Shown: piece by piece, positions 9,850-21,944 of the stretch
Position numbering within the stretch: position 1 is the stretch's first letter
Layout: each line of letters starts with the position of its first letter
Origin: Stenogyne calaminthoides
Lineage: Eukaryota; Streptophyta; Magnoliopsida; Lamiales; Lamiaceae
Direction: 5' to 3'
Length of the DNA: 64,000 nt
Assembly: GCA_037126765.1 (NCBI GenBank)
Contig: JBBCBC010000019.1
Coordinates: 25,876,222 to 25,940,221, forward strand
Translations under genes and position numbers: made by a program
Notes under the pieces: generated by a model
Told to the model about the DNA's origin: nothing
Databases searched by the model: none
The model's input: only the letters and a program-made list of their open reading frames with translations

Positions 9850-11278
9850 GATGAAATGAAATAAACATATATTTTGAATCAATATCCAGATCAACACAAA
9901 ATTAAATCACATAATTCGATCACATGATTCATATTAAAATCTCAAAAAAATATGAACATGCATCAGCCAACATCTCAAAACAGATTTAAATGAGCCTCGT
10001 GGGAGGGTCATCATTTAAATCACATTCAAGCGAAGTTACAAACAAGAACAAGCATAAAACCTTTAATTAAAAAAATTAACAGTCGGCTCCCACTTGACCA
10101 ATATAAAATCGACAGGGACTTCGGAGAAGTATATAAATATCAATTTTATACCTAAGTAATAACCATGATTAAATACAGAATTATTACTTCGCTTTGATCG
10201 AGCCTCGTTGGAGGCGTCGCCACTAATAATAATTCACAATCATCCTTTTGGGAATTTATTCATGTGAAAGCTATCTTTTGACCGTCCCGTAGGGGAATTT
10301 CTCCAAAAGATTTCACAAATAAATAAATCATGGAGGTCAAAATTAATTTGTGTAAAAACAAATTAATTATCATAACATACTTAGTAATTTTTGAATTTGA
10401 GATTTTTCGTTGGGCAATTCTCATGCAAACACATTTAAAAAATTTAAATAAAGCACAAGAAAATACAACAGTAATAAATCAAGCAAAGCAGAAAATAAAC
10501 ACATTGGGCACAAATTATCCAACTGCCATGGTTTGATTTTCCTTGACTTGATTTTGAAGAAACGCCGTCTTGAATTTCTCCCACTCGTTCGTCTCGAATA
10601 GAACTCCATCTTGAAACGCCACGCCAAGCAGCTCGCATCCGGGATGCCCGCCTGCATCTGGTCGGCTGCTTGGCTGGGCGCCCGTGCCCGTGTGCCTAGG
10701 GCACGACGCATGTCGCCCGTGTGCTATAGGCGGCCTCGGCAGCTCACCTCGGCACGCCTCGGCTACCTTGGCAGCTCGCCTTGGTATGCCTCAGTAGCTC
10801 AGCAGCTCGCCTTGGCCGCTCGGCAGCCCGCCTCGGCCGATCCTGCCTTGGCGCCTAGTGCCTCGGCCCGTGCGTCCGGCGTGGTCCGCGCCGCGCGCAT
10901 GCCTCCCTTGGCACTTTTCGTGCGGCGCACGTCGCCCACGTACGGTTCCGGATCCGTCTTTAACTCGTCCCTGTCTTTGATCAGGTTACAATTTATTCAA
11001 CAAAAAATAAATACCTTAAATCTAGACTAGTCTATTACATTGAACAAATCAAATAGCCTAATCTACTCGAGGATTTTCTCACGAGAAAAACAAATCCGAA
11101 CGAGTCGAATTAAAAACCATTCATTCATACGCATGAAAATAAACACATTAAATATCATGACAATTGGATACCTGCAAAACAGATCTAGCAATTCTACTAT
11201 CCAGTTTCAATTTAATGTCCAACAATTTAAATAACAATTTAAAAAATCAGAGCTCGAAACCAGAGCTCTAATACCAGT
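9850..11278 (-). other. Leader (5' untranslated region) of element B with a GC-rich block
   Basis: About 1.4 kb lies between the primer site and gag. The gag-proximal end (9850-10020) matches the start of the window in A. The part at about 10610-10980 is strikingly GC-rich within AT-rich DNA and carries short imperfect repeats of the type CTCGGCAGCTCGCCTTGG. The 139-codon frame 10611-11030 across it has biased composition and no recognised domain, so I do not call it a gene. Confidence 0.7.
11265..11276 (-). other. Primer-binding site of element B
   Basis: Plus-strand GCTCTAATACCA is the complement of TGGTATTAGAGC, one base different from the tRNA-iMet 3'-end complement TGGTATCAGAGC used by plant copia elements. 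It lies 2 bp from the LTR. Confidence 0.85.
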
Positions 11279-12973
11279 TGTTGGAAAATCGGGGTGCCCG
11301 GATCTATTCGAGATGATTTTTTAAATACATATTTAAATTAAACAGTTAATTACTAACATGAATTAATCCTAAATCAATTCAACATAATAATAAACAACAT
11401 GCGTACACATAATTCACGTAAATCCTAAACATGCGGAACTAGGAGTTACGGGATTACTAACCTCTTGAAGAATCAAACGGATGAATCAACCCAAGAGCCT
11501 TCCCAAATATATCCCCAAAGTCCACGAACGCTATCCGGTGGGAAGATTTTAACGAACGATTTTAATGGGAGAGAAATTAAATATTTTGCTACCACCTTTG
11601 TGGATTTCTAATATTTTCAACACATGAAATTGCACTTGGGAATGAAGAGCTCATCCCCTATAAATAGGGAGGAGGCGGGGCGAAAAATAAGGCTAGGAAA
11701 ATAAGGAAGAAAATCTTTTCTTGGTCTCCAAGAAATCTTGAATATATCTCCTATATTCTTTTCTCCTTAATTAAATTTTCCATAAAAATCTCTTTCCCCT
11801 CTTCTACCTATATTTTCGAAATCTACACTAATAAAGGAGTCAAGATTTGACTTCTTGAATTTATGGGACAATTATGTACTCCTACAATAATGATCACTTT
11901 CCATAAAATATCTACAAGAAAATCAAGACAATCTTTTCTTCCTTTAATAGACAAGATTTTCGAAAAATACACTTGGAAATATAGCAAGAATATTTTATTC
12001 TCTCTCTCATTAATTGGACTTTATTTTGGGCTATTTGGGGGGCCTTTAGGAGAATTAAGATTGGACCTCCAATGGACTATGAAACTTTAATATTTTGGGC
12101 CAAATATTATTCAAGTCCATTAATATTAATTTACTCCACTATAAAATTAATATTGAACTAGCCATCTTAACCCATATTACGATTTCACATATAACATGGC
12201 TCCCGGTCATTATTTCCCCCGTTTAAGATTATCTTAGTCCATTAATTAATTAAGCCACTGAACAAGCTTTATATTAATTAATATTTTTGTCCTTGGAGTA
12301 AAGACAGCTCAACATTATTATCCATGCCGGAAATAAATTTCCAGTTGCAAGATTTGACATGATAAAGGATATGAGCCCACCAAGGGGACAAATCAAGCAA
12401 GACGTACTTGCACACGATTCTCCGTATTAAATGTCAGCAATCGTCATGTAATTAATAATATTTCCCAAGATATAAGGTATCGAATCGCATTGACTCTCTT
12501 CCCATCATAAGTCAAAGCAATAGTTATTAAATTCACAAGATCATATTTAAGGGACGGAGATTAAGAAACAACACACCACTGCGGTCTAATTCTTGTATAT
12601 TCAGTACCGAAAAATTTGTCCTCCTGTAGGTCCTCATTCAGCGCACCTAAATGCACTAGTGTGATCCCTTGGTCAAGACAGGCCAATCTGGGTCTCACAC
12701 TTCAACCGTTCATGATGGTTAGTTCATTTCCATCTGGGTTGTGAATTTGTACTTAATTACGAGGGTTGTTAATTTGATCTTCAGTGATCGGGTATCACCA
12801 AATTAACTACAACGTAATACGTACTGTCTTATTGAACGGGTTTTCATTAAACATATATAACATTCATTCATATTTAATGCAACAATGATTAAATAATTTA
12901 TTTCACTAAATAAATAGGAAACTTCAGTTTGGTTATACAAAGTAAAAGCATAATTTTCAGTATAACCCCAACA
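11279..12973 (-). repeat. 5' LTR of element B (1695 bp)
   Basis: Bounded by TGTTGG at 11279 and CCCCAACA at 12973, the expected TG...CA ends. It is adjacent to the primer site inside and the AGGTT duplication outside. The promoter is expected to fire leftward from this LTR. Confidence 0.93.
11658..11667 (-). promoter_or_regulatory. TATA-like box in the B 5' LTR
   Basis: CTATAAATAG, a near-palindrome, lies in a conserved ATCCCC...GGGAGG context. The same block occurs in the LTRs of A (14004-14012) and C (41764-41773), which supports a promoter role. The start site is not determined. Confidence 0.45.
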
Positions 12974-14415
12974 AGGTTGAAGTATAAGACTCAGATTGAC
13001 TTGTCTTGACCAAGAGATTATACTAGTGCATTTAGATGCACTGATTAAGGACCTACAGGAGGATAAATTCTTCGGTACTGAATATACAGGAATTAGACCT
13101 CAGTGGTGTGTTATTTCTTAATCTCAGTCCCTTAAATAGGATCGTGTGAAATTAATAACTATTCCTTTGACTTATGATAGGAAGAGAGTCAATATGATTC
13201 GATACCTTATATCTTGGACAATAATATTAATTACATGACGATTGTTGATATTTAATATGGAGAATCGTGTGCAAGTACGTCTTGCTTGATTTGTCCCATT
13301 GGTGGGCTCAGAATCTTTATCATACCAAATCTTGCAAGTGGAAATTTATTTCCGGTATGGATAATAATGTTGAGTTGTCTTTACTCGAAGGACTAAGATA
13401 TTAATTAATTTAAAGCTTGTTCAGTGACTTAATTAATTAATGGACTAAAATAATCTTAAACACGGGAAATAATGACCGGGAGCCATATTATAGTAGAATT
13501 GTAATATGGGTTAAGATGGATAGTTCAATATTAATTTTATAGTGGAGTAAATTAATATTAATGGACTTGAATAATATTTGGCCCAATATTAAAGCTTCAT
13601 AGTCCATTAAAGGTCCAATCTTAATTCTCCTAAAGGCCCCTCAAATAGCCTAAATTAAAGTCCAATTAATGAAAAGGGGAAGAAAATAATTTTGCCTAAT
13701 ATTTCTTTGATTTTTTTTCGAAAAATATAGGAAATAGGGAAGAAAAGATTTTCTTGAAGATATTTTATGGAAAGAGATAAGTATTCTTGGAATACATAAT
13801 TATCCCATAAATTCAAAAAGTCAAATCTTGATCCCTTTTGCCTTGTAATTTTTGAAAAATTGGGAAAAAGGGGAAGAAAGATTTTTATGGAAAAATTTAA
13901 TTAAGGAGAAAAGAATATAGGAGATATATTCAAGATTTCTTGGAGACCAAGGAAAAGATTTTCTTCCTTAGTTTTTCCTCCAAAAAATCGGCCACCCTAG
14001 TCCTATTTATAGGGGATGAATTTTTCATTCCCATGTGAAATTCCATGTGTTGGAAATATTAGAAATCCACAAAGGTGGTGGCAAAATATTTTATTTTTCT
14101 CTCTTGTTAAAATCGTTCGTGTGAAATCCTCTCACAGGATCATGTTCGTGGACTTGGGATATATTTGAGAAGGCTCATTGGGTTGATCCAACGTCTCAAC
14201 GGTTATCTCTACAAGAGGTACGTAATCTCGTAACTCCTAGATTCCGCATGCTTAGGATTTACGTGGATTATGTGTACACATGAATTGTGTATTTGCTTAT
14301 TGATTATTATGTTGAATTGATTTAGGATTAACTCATGTTATTAATTAATTGATTTATTTAAATATGTATTTGAAAATCAACCCGAATAGATCCGGGCACC
14401 CATAATTTCCCAACA
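12974..14415 (+). repeat. 3' LTR of element A, second part
   Basis: Starts with the second AGGTT copy (12974-12978), continues the A LTR from the point of interruption and ends CCCAACA at 14415. It is a near-complete inverted copy of 11279-12700 of B, so the two LTRs form a long stem with a ~270-bp spacer. TATTTATAG at 14004-14012 is the probable TATA box. Confidence 0.92.
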
Positions 14416-16230
14416 ATGGCTGCTATCTTTCGATACCTACGAGAGAAATTGTGGAACAAGTTGAAGGTTTGGCGGGGAAAAAAGATTTCGAAGGCGGGTA
14501 AGGAAGTCTTGCTAAAATCAACAGCTCAAGCTATTCCAGCTTATTGCATGAGCACTTTCCTTCTTCTGGTTACCCTTATTGACGAACTTCATAGAATGAT
14601 GAATTCATTTTGGTGGGGCCACAATTCGGATCCGAAGAAGGGGGTGAAATGGGAGAAGTGGGAGGATTTATGTCGGCACAAAGGAGAAAGGGGCATGGGA
14701 TTTCGGAACCTACATTTATTCAATATTGCCATGCTCGGCAAGCTGGTTTGGCGACTTATGGAGAACCATCAATCTCTTGTGTCTAGGATCCTAAAAGTCA
14801 AGTACTTTCCCAATGACAAAAATTTGGACTGCTCGCCTAGGCTCCAATCCAAGCTATGTTTGGAGGGGAATTCACACAGCCCGTGACTTGGTCATAACGG
14901 GTATTAGATGGAAAATCAGAGACGGGTCATCTGTCCGAATATGGGGAGACTCATGGCTGGATCGAGATAATTCCTTGAAAATCTCGATGTCAGCGGTTCA
15001 CTCCTTTGAAGATATGGTTGTAGGTGATCTTTTTGTATCGGGCACGAGACAGTGGGACAAGGAAGTGATTATGGAAGTCTTTACACCGGCAGACAGTGCC
15101 TGCATTCTCTGAACCACACCGGCTCCCTTTGGTGTAGAAGATAAGAGAATTTGGCATTATTTGCCGAACGGGGAGTATACGGTCCGAACAGCCTATCACT
15201 TGGCAGTTAAAATCGTGGACGATAGCTGGGTTCACGCTGAATCTCCTTGGAAACAACTCTTGCGCGTCAAGGTACCTCCAAAAGTTAGAGTGTTTTATTG
15301 GCGACTATGTAAAGGATGGTTGGCGAATAGGGTCAAGCTTAGGAAATGGTATCCGACCCTTGAAGTAATATGTCCGTTGTGTTCTTAAATGCCGGAAACG
15401 CTGTGGCATCTGTTTGTAGACTGCCCTTTTGCACAGAATTGTTGGAATGAAGGACGATTGTGGGCGAAAATAGATACTCTTTGTTTTGATGTGGAGAGTC
15501 ATGAAGATCTATTCCTCCGACTCATTTGGGAACTTGACCAAGGCGAATTGGAGAGAGATATGATGATATCCTGGGCCATTTGGCTCGGCCGCAACGATGT
15601 TGTATGGAACGACACAGCGAGTACTCCTAGCAGGGTAATTCTTGCAGCTTCGACTTATCTTGCTGATTGGCAAGCGGCTAGGACAATCATCACCACGAGA
15701 ACAACTGTTGCAAGCTGTAGGAAATGGCACATACCGAGTTGGGGCTACGTGAAAATCAATATTGATGCCAGTTTCTATGAGGATTCCTTTGAGACAGGTG
15801 TTGGGATGATTATACATGATGACATGGGGACGTTTGTGTGTTGCCGCTCTCTTACTCGGTCGGGTAGGATCCGCGTCGACGAGGGTGAAGCATGGGGAGT
15901 GGTCGAGGCGGTTAGATGGGTGATGCGTTTGGGTTTCGACCGTGTGCAATTTGAATCCAACTCGAAGAGGGTAGTGGATGCCTTATATTCTAACAGCAAC
16001 GGTGATTCGGTTCTTTGTGATTACATACATGAAGGTAGATGGCTTTTGGCGGAGAAGGCTCAATATTTGATTTCTTGGGTGTGTCGTAGTGCCAATGTTT
16101 TGACTCATATATTGCTAGGGCTAGTAAAAATTATGATAGCCCCCATTGTTGGGTAGAACCTCCGGATTTTGTGGATGGTCTGCTCGATAGGTGCACCTCG
16201 TGCACTTAAGTTTTCTTCATGTAAAAAAAA
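14416..16230 (+). pseudogene. LINE ORF2 3' part (reverse transcriptase C-terminus, zf-RVT, RNase H)
   Basis: The 3' part of a plant L1-type LINE; its upstream part would lie left of the window, beyond element A. The first segment reads SKAGKEVLLKSTAQAIPAYC and HKGERGMGFRNLHLFNIAML, typical after the LINE RT domain. A zf-RVT segment follows (VPPKVRVFYWRLCKGWL, then CPLC and WHLFVDCPFA). An RVT_3 RNase H is at about 15750-16130 (VKINIDASF, FESNSKRVVDAL). A frameshift near 14850, a stop near 15110 and a TAA at 15386-15388 inactivate it. The element ends at a short A-run at 16223-16230. Element A is inserted at its left edge. Confidence 0.9.
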
Positions 16231-17571
16231 GAAGATTATTTATTAGTATATGTTGGGTATAATGCGTACTATTATAAGTATTAATTGTTTAATTTGAATT
16301 TATATCAATATTTTTGAGTTAATTAAATATAATATTTAATTAATTATTATTATCATATTTTTATCAAAAGTATCAAGTCAAAGTTTATGTTGCAATATAT
16401 TAAAGATGTCATGTCAAATATGTTAAAAAAATCCATATACAAACATTAATAAACATTAATATGTTATTTTGAACGAATTTGTTATACAAGATATTCATTT
16501 AATTTCAAAGTATACCAAATTACCAACTAATGCAACCTAATTTAATTTAGGTCATATAAATGCTATAAATTTAATGTTTAATTTTTAATTATCCAAGTCA
16601 ATATATATATGAAGAAGTGGTTGATATGAAGAATGATTACATTTTCTTCATTTACTTTGATTTTTTTAAAAATTTATTATAATAGTATATAATGTCATGC
16701 AAAATGACAATATTTTGAAGTGTCTATGTATTGATCATAATTTAAAAATAATATCTTTGAATTTATCTAATATTAATGTTCATATGGTTGGATGAAAAAT
16801 TATGTTGCACGATTCATAGGGCAGAACAAGACTTCAATTTTTTTTCGTATCAATTATATATCAATTAGCATGTTAAATACTAATTAATTGAACGATACAT
16901 AATTTAAGATATAGTTTCATGTATTGATTTTAGAGCATTACCTTTTGAAAATAGCATTAATCATGTACTTATAACTAACTATTGACATATATTATGAAAA
17001 GTCATACAAAATCAATTGGTTAAATATATTAATATACTTTATACGATTAATGACATCATTTATGCAATCAATAAAAAATAGATAAATATATTTTTATTAA
17101 ATTCAAGTTTTTAATTTTAATCTACTTCATTACTCGACTAATAAATATATATTTCATTGCAATTTATAAGTCAACCAAATACGTTTATTAATGTACAAAA
17201 CTGAGTATGACTATCAAATAATTTAAAATTGATTCATTATTTTAATGGAAATATTATTGTCATATATGCTTATTGAATTATGTTACATTCAGCTCCAATC
17301 AACATTTTTATTTTGCATCGATATCCATTATTTTAAAGTTTTTGAGAGTATTTGCTTCACAAATATATATATGCTAAGATTTATTTTAATTTTGTCTCAA
17401 TAATTAGCAAAAATTATGATAATTATTTTAGTTGACTTAATTAACAATTTATATATATAATTACTTAGGTTATTTATCATTTATTTTATTTTAGTATAAA
17501 ATATAATTTAATTTTAATTTTAAAGTAATATATACAATTTTCATTTATTATAATGAAGTTACTATCTTATA
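16231..17571. other. AT-rich intergenic DNA, no feature recognised
   Basis: Very AT-rich sequence with stops in all frames. No open frame, RNA gene or inverted repeat stood out. The final TA at 17570-17571 belongs to the MITE that follows. Confidence 0.6.
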
Positions 17572-17846
17572 CTCCTTCCGTCCTATAAATTCTTGCACCG
17601 GTTTGGCACACAAAATTAAAAAGCTGGAGTAATGAGTGAGTCTTTTAGGGGTAAATTTGTAAATTTTTATGTATAAAATAAATAGTTTAAATTGTGTTTA
17701 TTGTGGTACAAAAATAATGACATTTTATGTAAAATTATAAATATTGTAAGCAGGAAGTTCATGGGATTTTTTTTTTTTTTAAGTGTGCAAGTTATTGTGG
17801 GACGTCCCGAAAAGGAAAGTGTGCACGTATTTAGTGGCGGAGGGAG
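17572..17846. mobile_element. Stowaway-type MITE
   Basis: Left end CTCCTTCCGTCC and right end GGCGGAGGGAG are inverted and match the Stowaway (Tc1/mariner) terminus CTCCCTCCGTCCC. It is flanked by TA dinucleotides (17570-17571 and 17847-17848). The length of 275 bp is normal for the group. It has no coding capacity; the open frame 17692-17889 crosses its edge and is not real. Confidence 0.82.
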
Positions 17847-17848
17847 TA

Positions 17849-19248
17849 TAATATTTGGTAAAGCTGATTATTCAAATATTGACAGTTAATTTAAATTACA
17901 ATTCGAAAAACATAAATTCTCAATATTTAAGTAATTAATCGCACACTCTATTGATGTATATATGCACTATCTCAAAAATATTACAATTAATTCTATTATG
18001 ATATATATCTTTTAATTATCAATAAAATAATCTCTCTTATAAAATAAAATGTGGTAAATCAATAACAGCTCTAGATTTTTTTGTTTTTTTTATCTACATC
18101 CTAATTTTAAGTAAACTTATTAACTAATTTCATATAATTACTCTGATTGAAGAAAATTAAGTTTCATCTCTATTATTACTTGATTGATTAACAAAGGTAT
18201 TCTCAATATTTCAATTAAAACTGAATTACATGAATTATGCAAATAATAAGTAAATATATTTTATTGTCTATACACCCGTGTATCTAATTTTTGCAGAGTA
18301 GTTATATTGTATGAAATAATATAAAATTTCATTTTATCCTTTTTATTATATTTATTAAGTATTTCCTTCACAAATATGATAAGGAATATATTCTTAATTC
18401 TATCTCAATAAATAGAAAAAATTATGGTAGTTGACTTAATTAACAAATAAGATAGAAATTTTATAGAGGTAATGCATCTTCAATCATGCAATTGATAATT
18501 ATTAATTGATTTAGTTATTTATGTAGTTGACCAAATTTTAGGTTGTTTTGACGATTATCTAAATACATAGATATGTAATTTCTGAATATATTCAAATGGT
18601 ACCAAATTAATATTCAAATTTTATCAAATTTCTGAAATAATAAATATTCAAATTAATACGTAATTTCTGAATTTATTCACATTTTCTAAAATACTAAATT
18701 AATATTTTTAGATTAATATCAACCACTTTATTCGTAAATGGGTTCATAGTGTACTTCATAAATTTAGCCATGGTTGTAATATTTGAAAATTTAACAATAT
18801 AATTGAAACAAATGTATAAAATGATGTGAATAAAATAAAAATAGTCCATCATGAAATATAATATTTGTATAATTTAATTAGTATGTATTATATGACTCTC
18901 TAATCACTGTTTGGTACTAAAGATATGTGTGCTGATAATGTTTTTAACAAATATTGATCAAAAGGTTGAGTTGTGCAAAGAGATGGATTATTACTAAGCC
19001 AGAAGTCATGTTCTCGAGGCTGGTATCATTTCTGGAAGTATCCCTATGATTGACCTTGATCACTTCAGATCAAATATCGTCGATTAATTTTCAAATGAGA
19101 CATTTTTCAATCTTTTTCTACTTCCGCAATAACGATAAATAAAAGTCAAGGTCAATCACTATCGATAGTAGGTGTGTACCTTTTCAAGCCAGATTTTGCA
19201 TAGAATCAACAATGAGAAAATATTATTTTAAGGCTCCATGACTTAGGG
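17849..19248. other. AT-rich intergenic DNA, no feature recognised
   Basis: No coding or structural signal seen. A stretch near 19030-19200 (GATAAATAAAAGTCAAGGTCAATC) recurs in degraded form near 20105-20130, suggesting an old dispersed repeat. Confidence 0.5.
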
Positions 19249-19606
19249 GAGTGACAATTTAAGGACAATAAGTTTCAGTTTTGTAAAAGTTGGATATTAA
19301 CAAAAATAGGACATTAATTATTAATTTTTTGGCAAAAGTAGGACATTACTTTACGGAAACTCAAACTTTACCGACCTAAATTTGAGTAAACTCAATATTT
19401 ATATGTCTTTTTTTTTTCAAGTTGAAACTGCCAAACCTAAATCTACATGTACTTAAAATTTATGGGTCTACTTTTACGGAAATTCAAACTTTACTGACCT
19501 GAATTTGAGTAAACTCAATACTTATATGTCTACTTTTTTCAAATTGAAACTACCAAACCTACTTATTCCAAACTGAAACTTATTGTCCTTAAATTTCCAC
19601 GCCTAT
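19249..19606. mobile_element. MITE with ~26-bp terminal inverted repeats and an internal direct duplication
   Basis: AATTTAAGGACAATAAGTTT at 19255 is inverted at the other end (about 19570-19597). The repeat extends outward imperfectly (GGGGAGTG against CCACGCC). Inside, a ~90-bp block with ACGGAAACTCAAACTTTACC occurs twice in the same orientation (about 19352-19440 and 19474-19560). No coding capacity. TA dinucleotides lie at both outer edges, but superfamily assignment is uncertain. Confidence 0.65.
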
Positions 19607-20515
19607 AGTTAAGAGTGAATGGCAAAGAAGATTAAAGACACTATTTTGATTATAATGAAAAATTATGCAAACTAATGTTGTCTACAAATATGTATCTTTT
19701 ACAAATTTTTTATTTTAAATATTAATTACTACTAATAATCTTTTATTTGGTGTCAAATAATTATATATTTTTATTTTATTATTCTTCTAAATTTCAATTT
19801 AAATGTAATTTAGATAGTACACTTTTTTTTTGGTATTTTACATATATAAAATATGATTTTAAAGGAAGGAGTGCGATAATAATTCTTTTTTTAAAATATT
19901 GATAAAAGTTCGTGTTTACAGCAAAGAAGACGATGTTGGTAGCCGCAAGACTTGAAAACCATATTTTTAAAGCATAAATAATTTCATGAAGAAATATTAG
20001 GAATAAGGTGTTCGTCACAAGAATGACATTGAATAAATCGGAACATACAATATTTTTAAAGTTTAAAAGGAGACAATTTTCAATTCTATTATGTGTTGCG
20101 ATGACGATAAATAAAAGTCAGGTCAATCTCTTTCAAATGTAGTTTTATATCTTCCCAAGTCGATTTTCCTACACTAACAATTATACGTGTTTCGGTTTGG
20201 ATGAGAGACCATACAAGTATACAACAAGTGTTGTTTACAAAAAAGTCCTTTGAAATTTATAATTTGAAGTACTTTTTTTTTAAATGTATATTTGTGCACG
20301 CATTTACTTTTTTATATAGCCATCGAGTATAAAAAACTTAATTTCAATTAATTTATATTTGGATTATATTTTTATTTTTAATATTTTGTGAATTACAAAA
20401 GATTTTAACTATAAAAAATATTAAATTATAAAAAGTATTCAAGTTTTATTTTTTATTTTACATATATATTTTTTCTTTCAACCCGCGAGGTTCGCGGGGG
20501 TAAGCTCTAGTATGT

Positions 20516-20536
20516 ATGTATATATATATATATATA
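20516..20536. repeat. (TA)n microsatellite
   Basis: A run of alternating T and A with no other feature nearby. A similar run is at about 24774-24796. Confidence 0.85.
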
Positions 20537-20581
20537 GATATTACTTTGTATCTTTTTCTCAACCAATATTTTTTAAAGGAC

Positions 20582-20957
20582 AAAAACTCATAAGAGACGG
20601 TGTTATGCATGAGACCGGGTACAATTTAGTACAAATCACACCTATCTTTCCAAAAGTGTTAAAGCGCTAATGTCCAATTTATGTTCCATCTTAACATAAG
20701 ACCGTCTCATGCAAGTGTGCTTCTTTTCGAAGATATTGTTTCATAAAAAAAGTAATAATATTTGGTAAAGCAATTAATACTATTTTAAAAACAACCAAAT
20801 AACAATTAATACTAAAGACACACTTGCATGAGACGATTTCACGATGAGACGGAGCATAAAAAGGGCATTGACGCTTTAACACTTTGAAATGAGTAAGTGT
20901 AATTTGTGTTAAGTTGTACTCCGTCTTATGCATGAGACCGTCTCATATGAGTTTTTA
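20582..20957. mobile_element. Foldback MITE with ~145-bp inverted arms
   Basis: AAAAACTCATAAGAGACGG at the left is mirrored by CCGTCTCATATGAGTTTTT at the right. Pairing extends imperfectly through about 20582-20730 and 20815-20957 with a ~90-bp AT-rich loop. The GAGACGG/ATGCATGAGAC motifs recur in both arms. No coding capacity. A clear target duplication was not identified. Confidence 0.75.
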
Positions 20958-21850
20958 TCTTAATACTATTTAAAAAAACGTAAAGCGAAATGTAGCTTCG
21001 TAAATCCTCAAAACTTAATTGCGCCGTAAATACAAGGCAAAATTGGGTGTAGGAAAAAGGTAAAAAGAAAAAAAAAAGGTCATGAAAGAAGCACCATTGA
21101 AGACTGAGATAGAAAGAATAATAAAAAGAAAAGGTTAAAAGTGAAAGGATCTATGAATATTCTAATAAAAAAAAAATTATGTGATACTCTTTCCGTCCTA
21201 ATTTAGATTGATACTCTTTTCGTCTTAATTTAAATTGATCACTTTCCTTAATAGATATTCTAATTTGTATTGATCATTTTCTAAAAAGAAAATAAAGCAA
21301 CTTTCTTATAAAATAATATCTCTTACAAACAACACTTATTTACATAATATGTCACTCTACTACATACACTAAATCCACTTTACATCATTTAATATTAATA
21401 AATAACATTTTTTTAAAGTTGAATTAACATTCATACCCCTCCACCAAATCCATTTTATACCATTTAATACTATTATTTTTCCTTTTTGTTAGACTTTGAA
21501 TCTACATTACATAAATAATCAAAATAATAATGGAAAAAGTACTATTTAAAAATTAAGCATATTTTTTAAATAATAACCTTGCATAATAGTGATATATTGG
21601 CAAAAGTTTTATATGAACCCACGTTCACATACATCTACTTTATTTTAATTGTGTCAGACCAAATATTTCACCGAGCAGTATATATATTAGTTCAACTGAA
21701 ATGCAAAGATCCCATAAAGATCAGTGCAAAAGTATATATAAGTGCTTGTGAATATAATAAAATATGGAATGTTTTTAAAAATTTATAAATGACTATATAG
21801 TCACCTAGAATTGTGTGTAAAAATAATTTAGAGTATTTTAAGGATTGTTT
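20958..21850. other. AT-rich DNA with Stowaway-like end fragments
   Basis: ACTCTTTCCGTCCTAATTTA near 21187 followed by a second similar ACTCTTTTCGTCTTAATTTA near 21213 looks like two overlapping Stowaway-type left ends without a matching right end. Nothing else recognised; the frame 21579-21788 has no features of a protein. Confidence 0.45.
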
Positions 21851-21851
21851 G

Positions 21852-21944
21852 CAACCACTACTATACACCTAGAAGTGTTTTTTTTTTTTTAAGTTTGTGT
21901 GATCGAACTTAAAAAAAAAACATTTTAGTATTGTAGTAGTGATT
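21852..21944. repeat. Small foldback (inverted repeat) around poly-T/poly-A
   Basis: CCACTACTATACACCTAG...GTG at 21853 is inverted at TTTTAGTATTGTAGTAGTG ending about 21942. The arms are separated by T12 and A10 runs and a short centre. It could be a very small MITE or the solo end of a larger element. Confidence 0.55.

Larger units (their letters stand above)
4443..12973 (-). mobile_element. Copia LTR retrotransposon B, nested in the 3' LTR of A
   Basis: Complete 8.5-kb minus-strand element of the same family as A and C. It has two LTRs (4443-6010 and 11279-12973), a tRNA-Met-type primer site next to the right LTR, gag at about 9849-9200, pol at about 9240-6122 and a polypurine tract at 6011-6029. 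It is flanked by AGGTT duplications. Coding frames are broken many times, so it is not autonomous. Orientation opposite to A makes the A/B block a large inverted repeat. Confidence 0.95.
1..14415 (+). mobile_element. Copia LTR retrotransposon A, 5'-truncated by the window edge and split by element B
   Basis: Degenerate Ty1/copia element on the plus strand. The window opens in its leader, just upstream of gag. The order gag, protease, integrase, reverse transcriptase, RNase H is that of Ty1/copia. The 3' LTR starts at 4172 after a polypurine tract, stops at 4442, and resumes at 12974 after element B, ending in CCCAACA at 14415. Its pieces total about 1.71 kb, close to the 1695-bp LTR of B. The flank at 14416 is LINE coding sequence, so A inserted into that LINE. 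Its own target duplication cannot be tested because the 5' end is missing. Confidence 0.93.

Noticed and set aside
10611..11030. 139-codon open frame in the B leader
   Set aside because: Alanine- and arginine-rich composition caused by GC-rich short repeats, with no start context or homology. It lies in the leader between LTR and gag.
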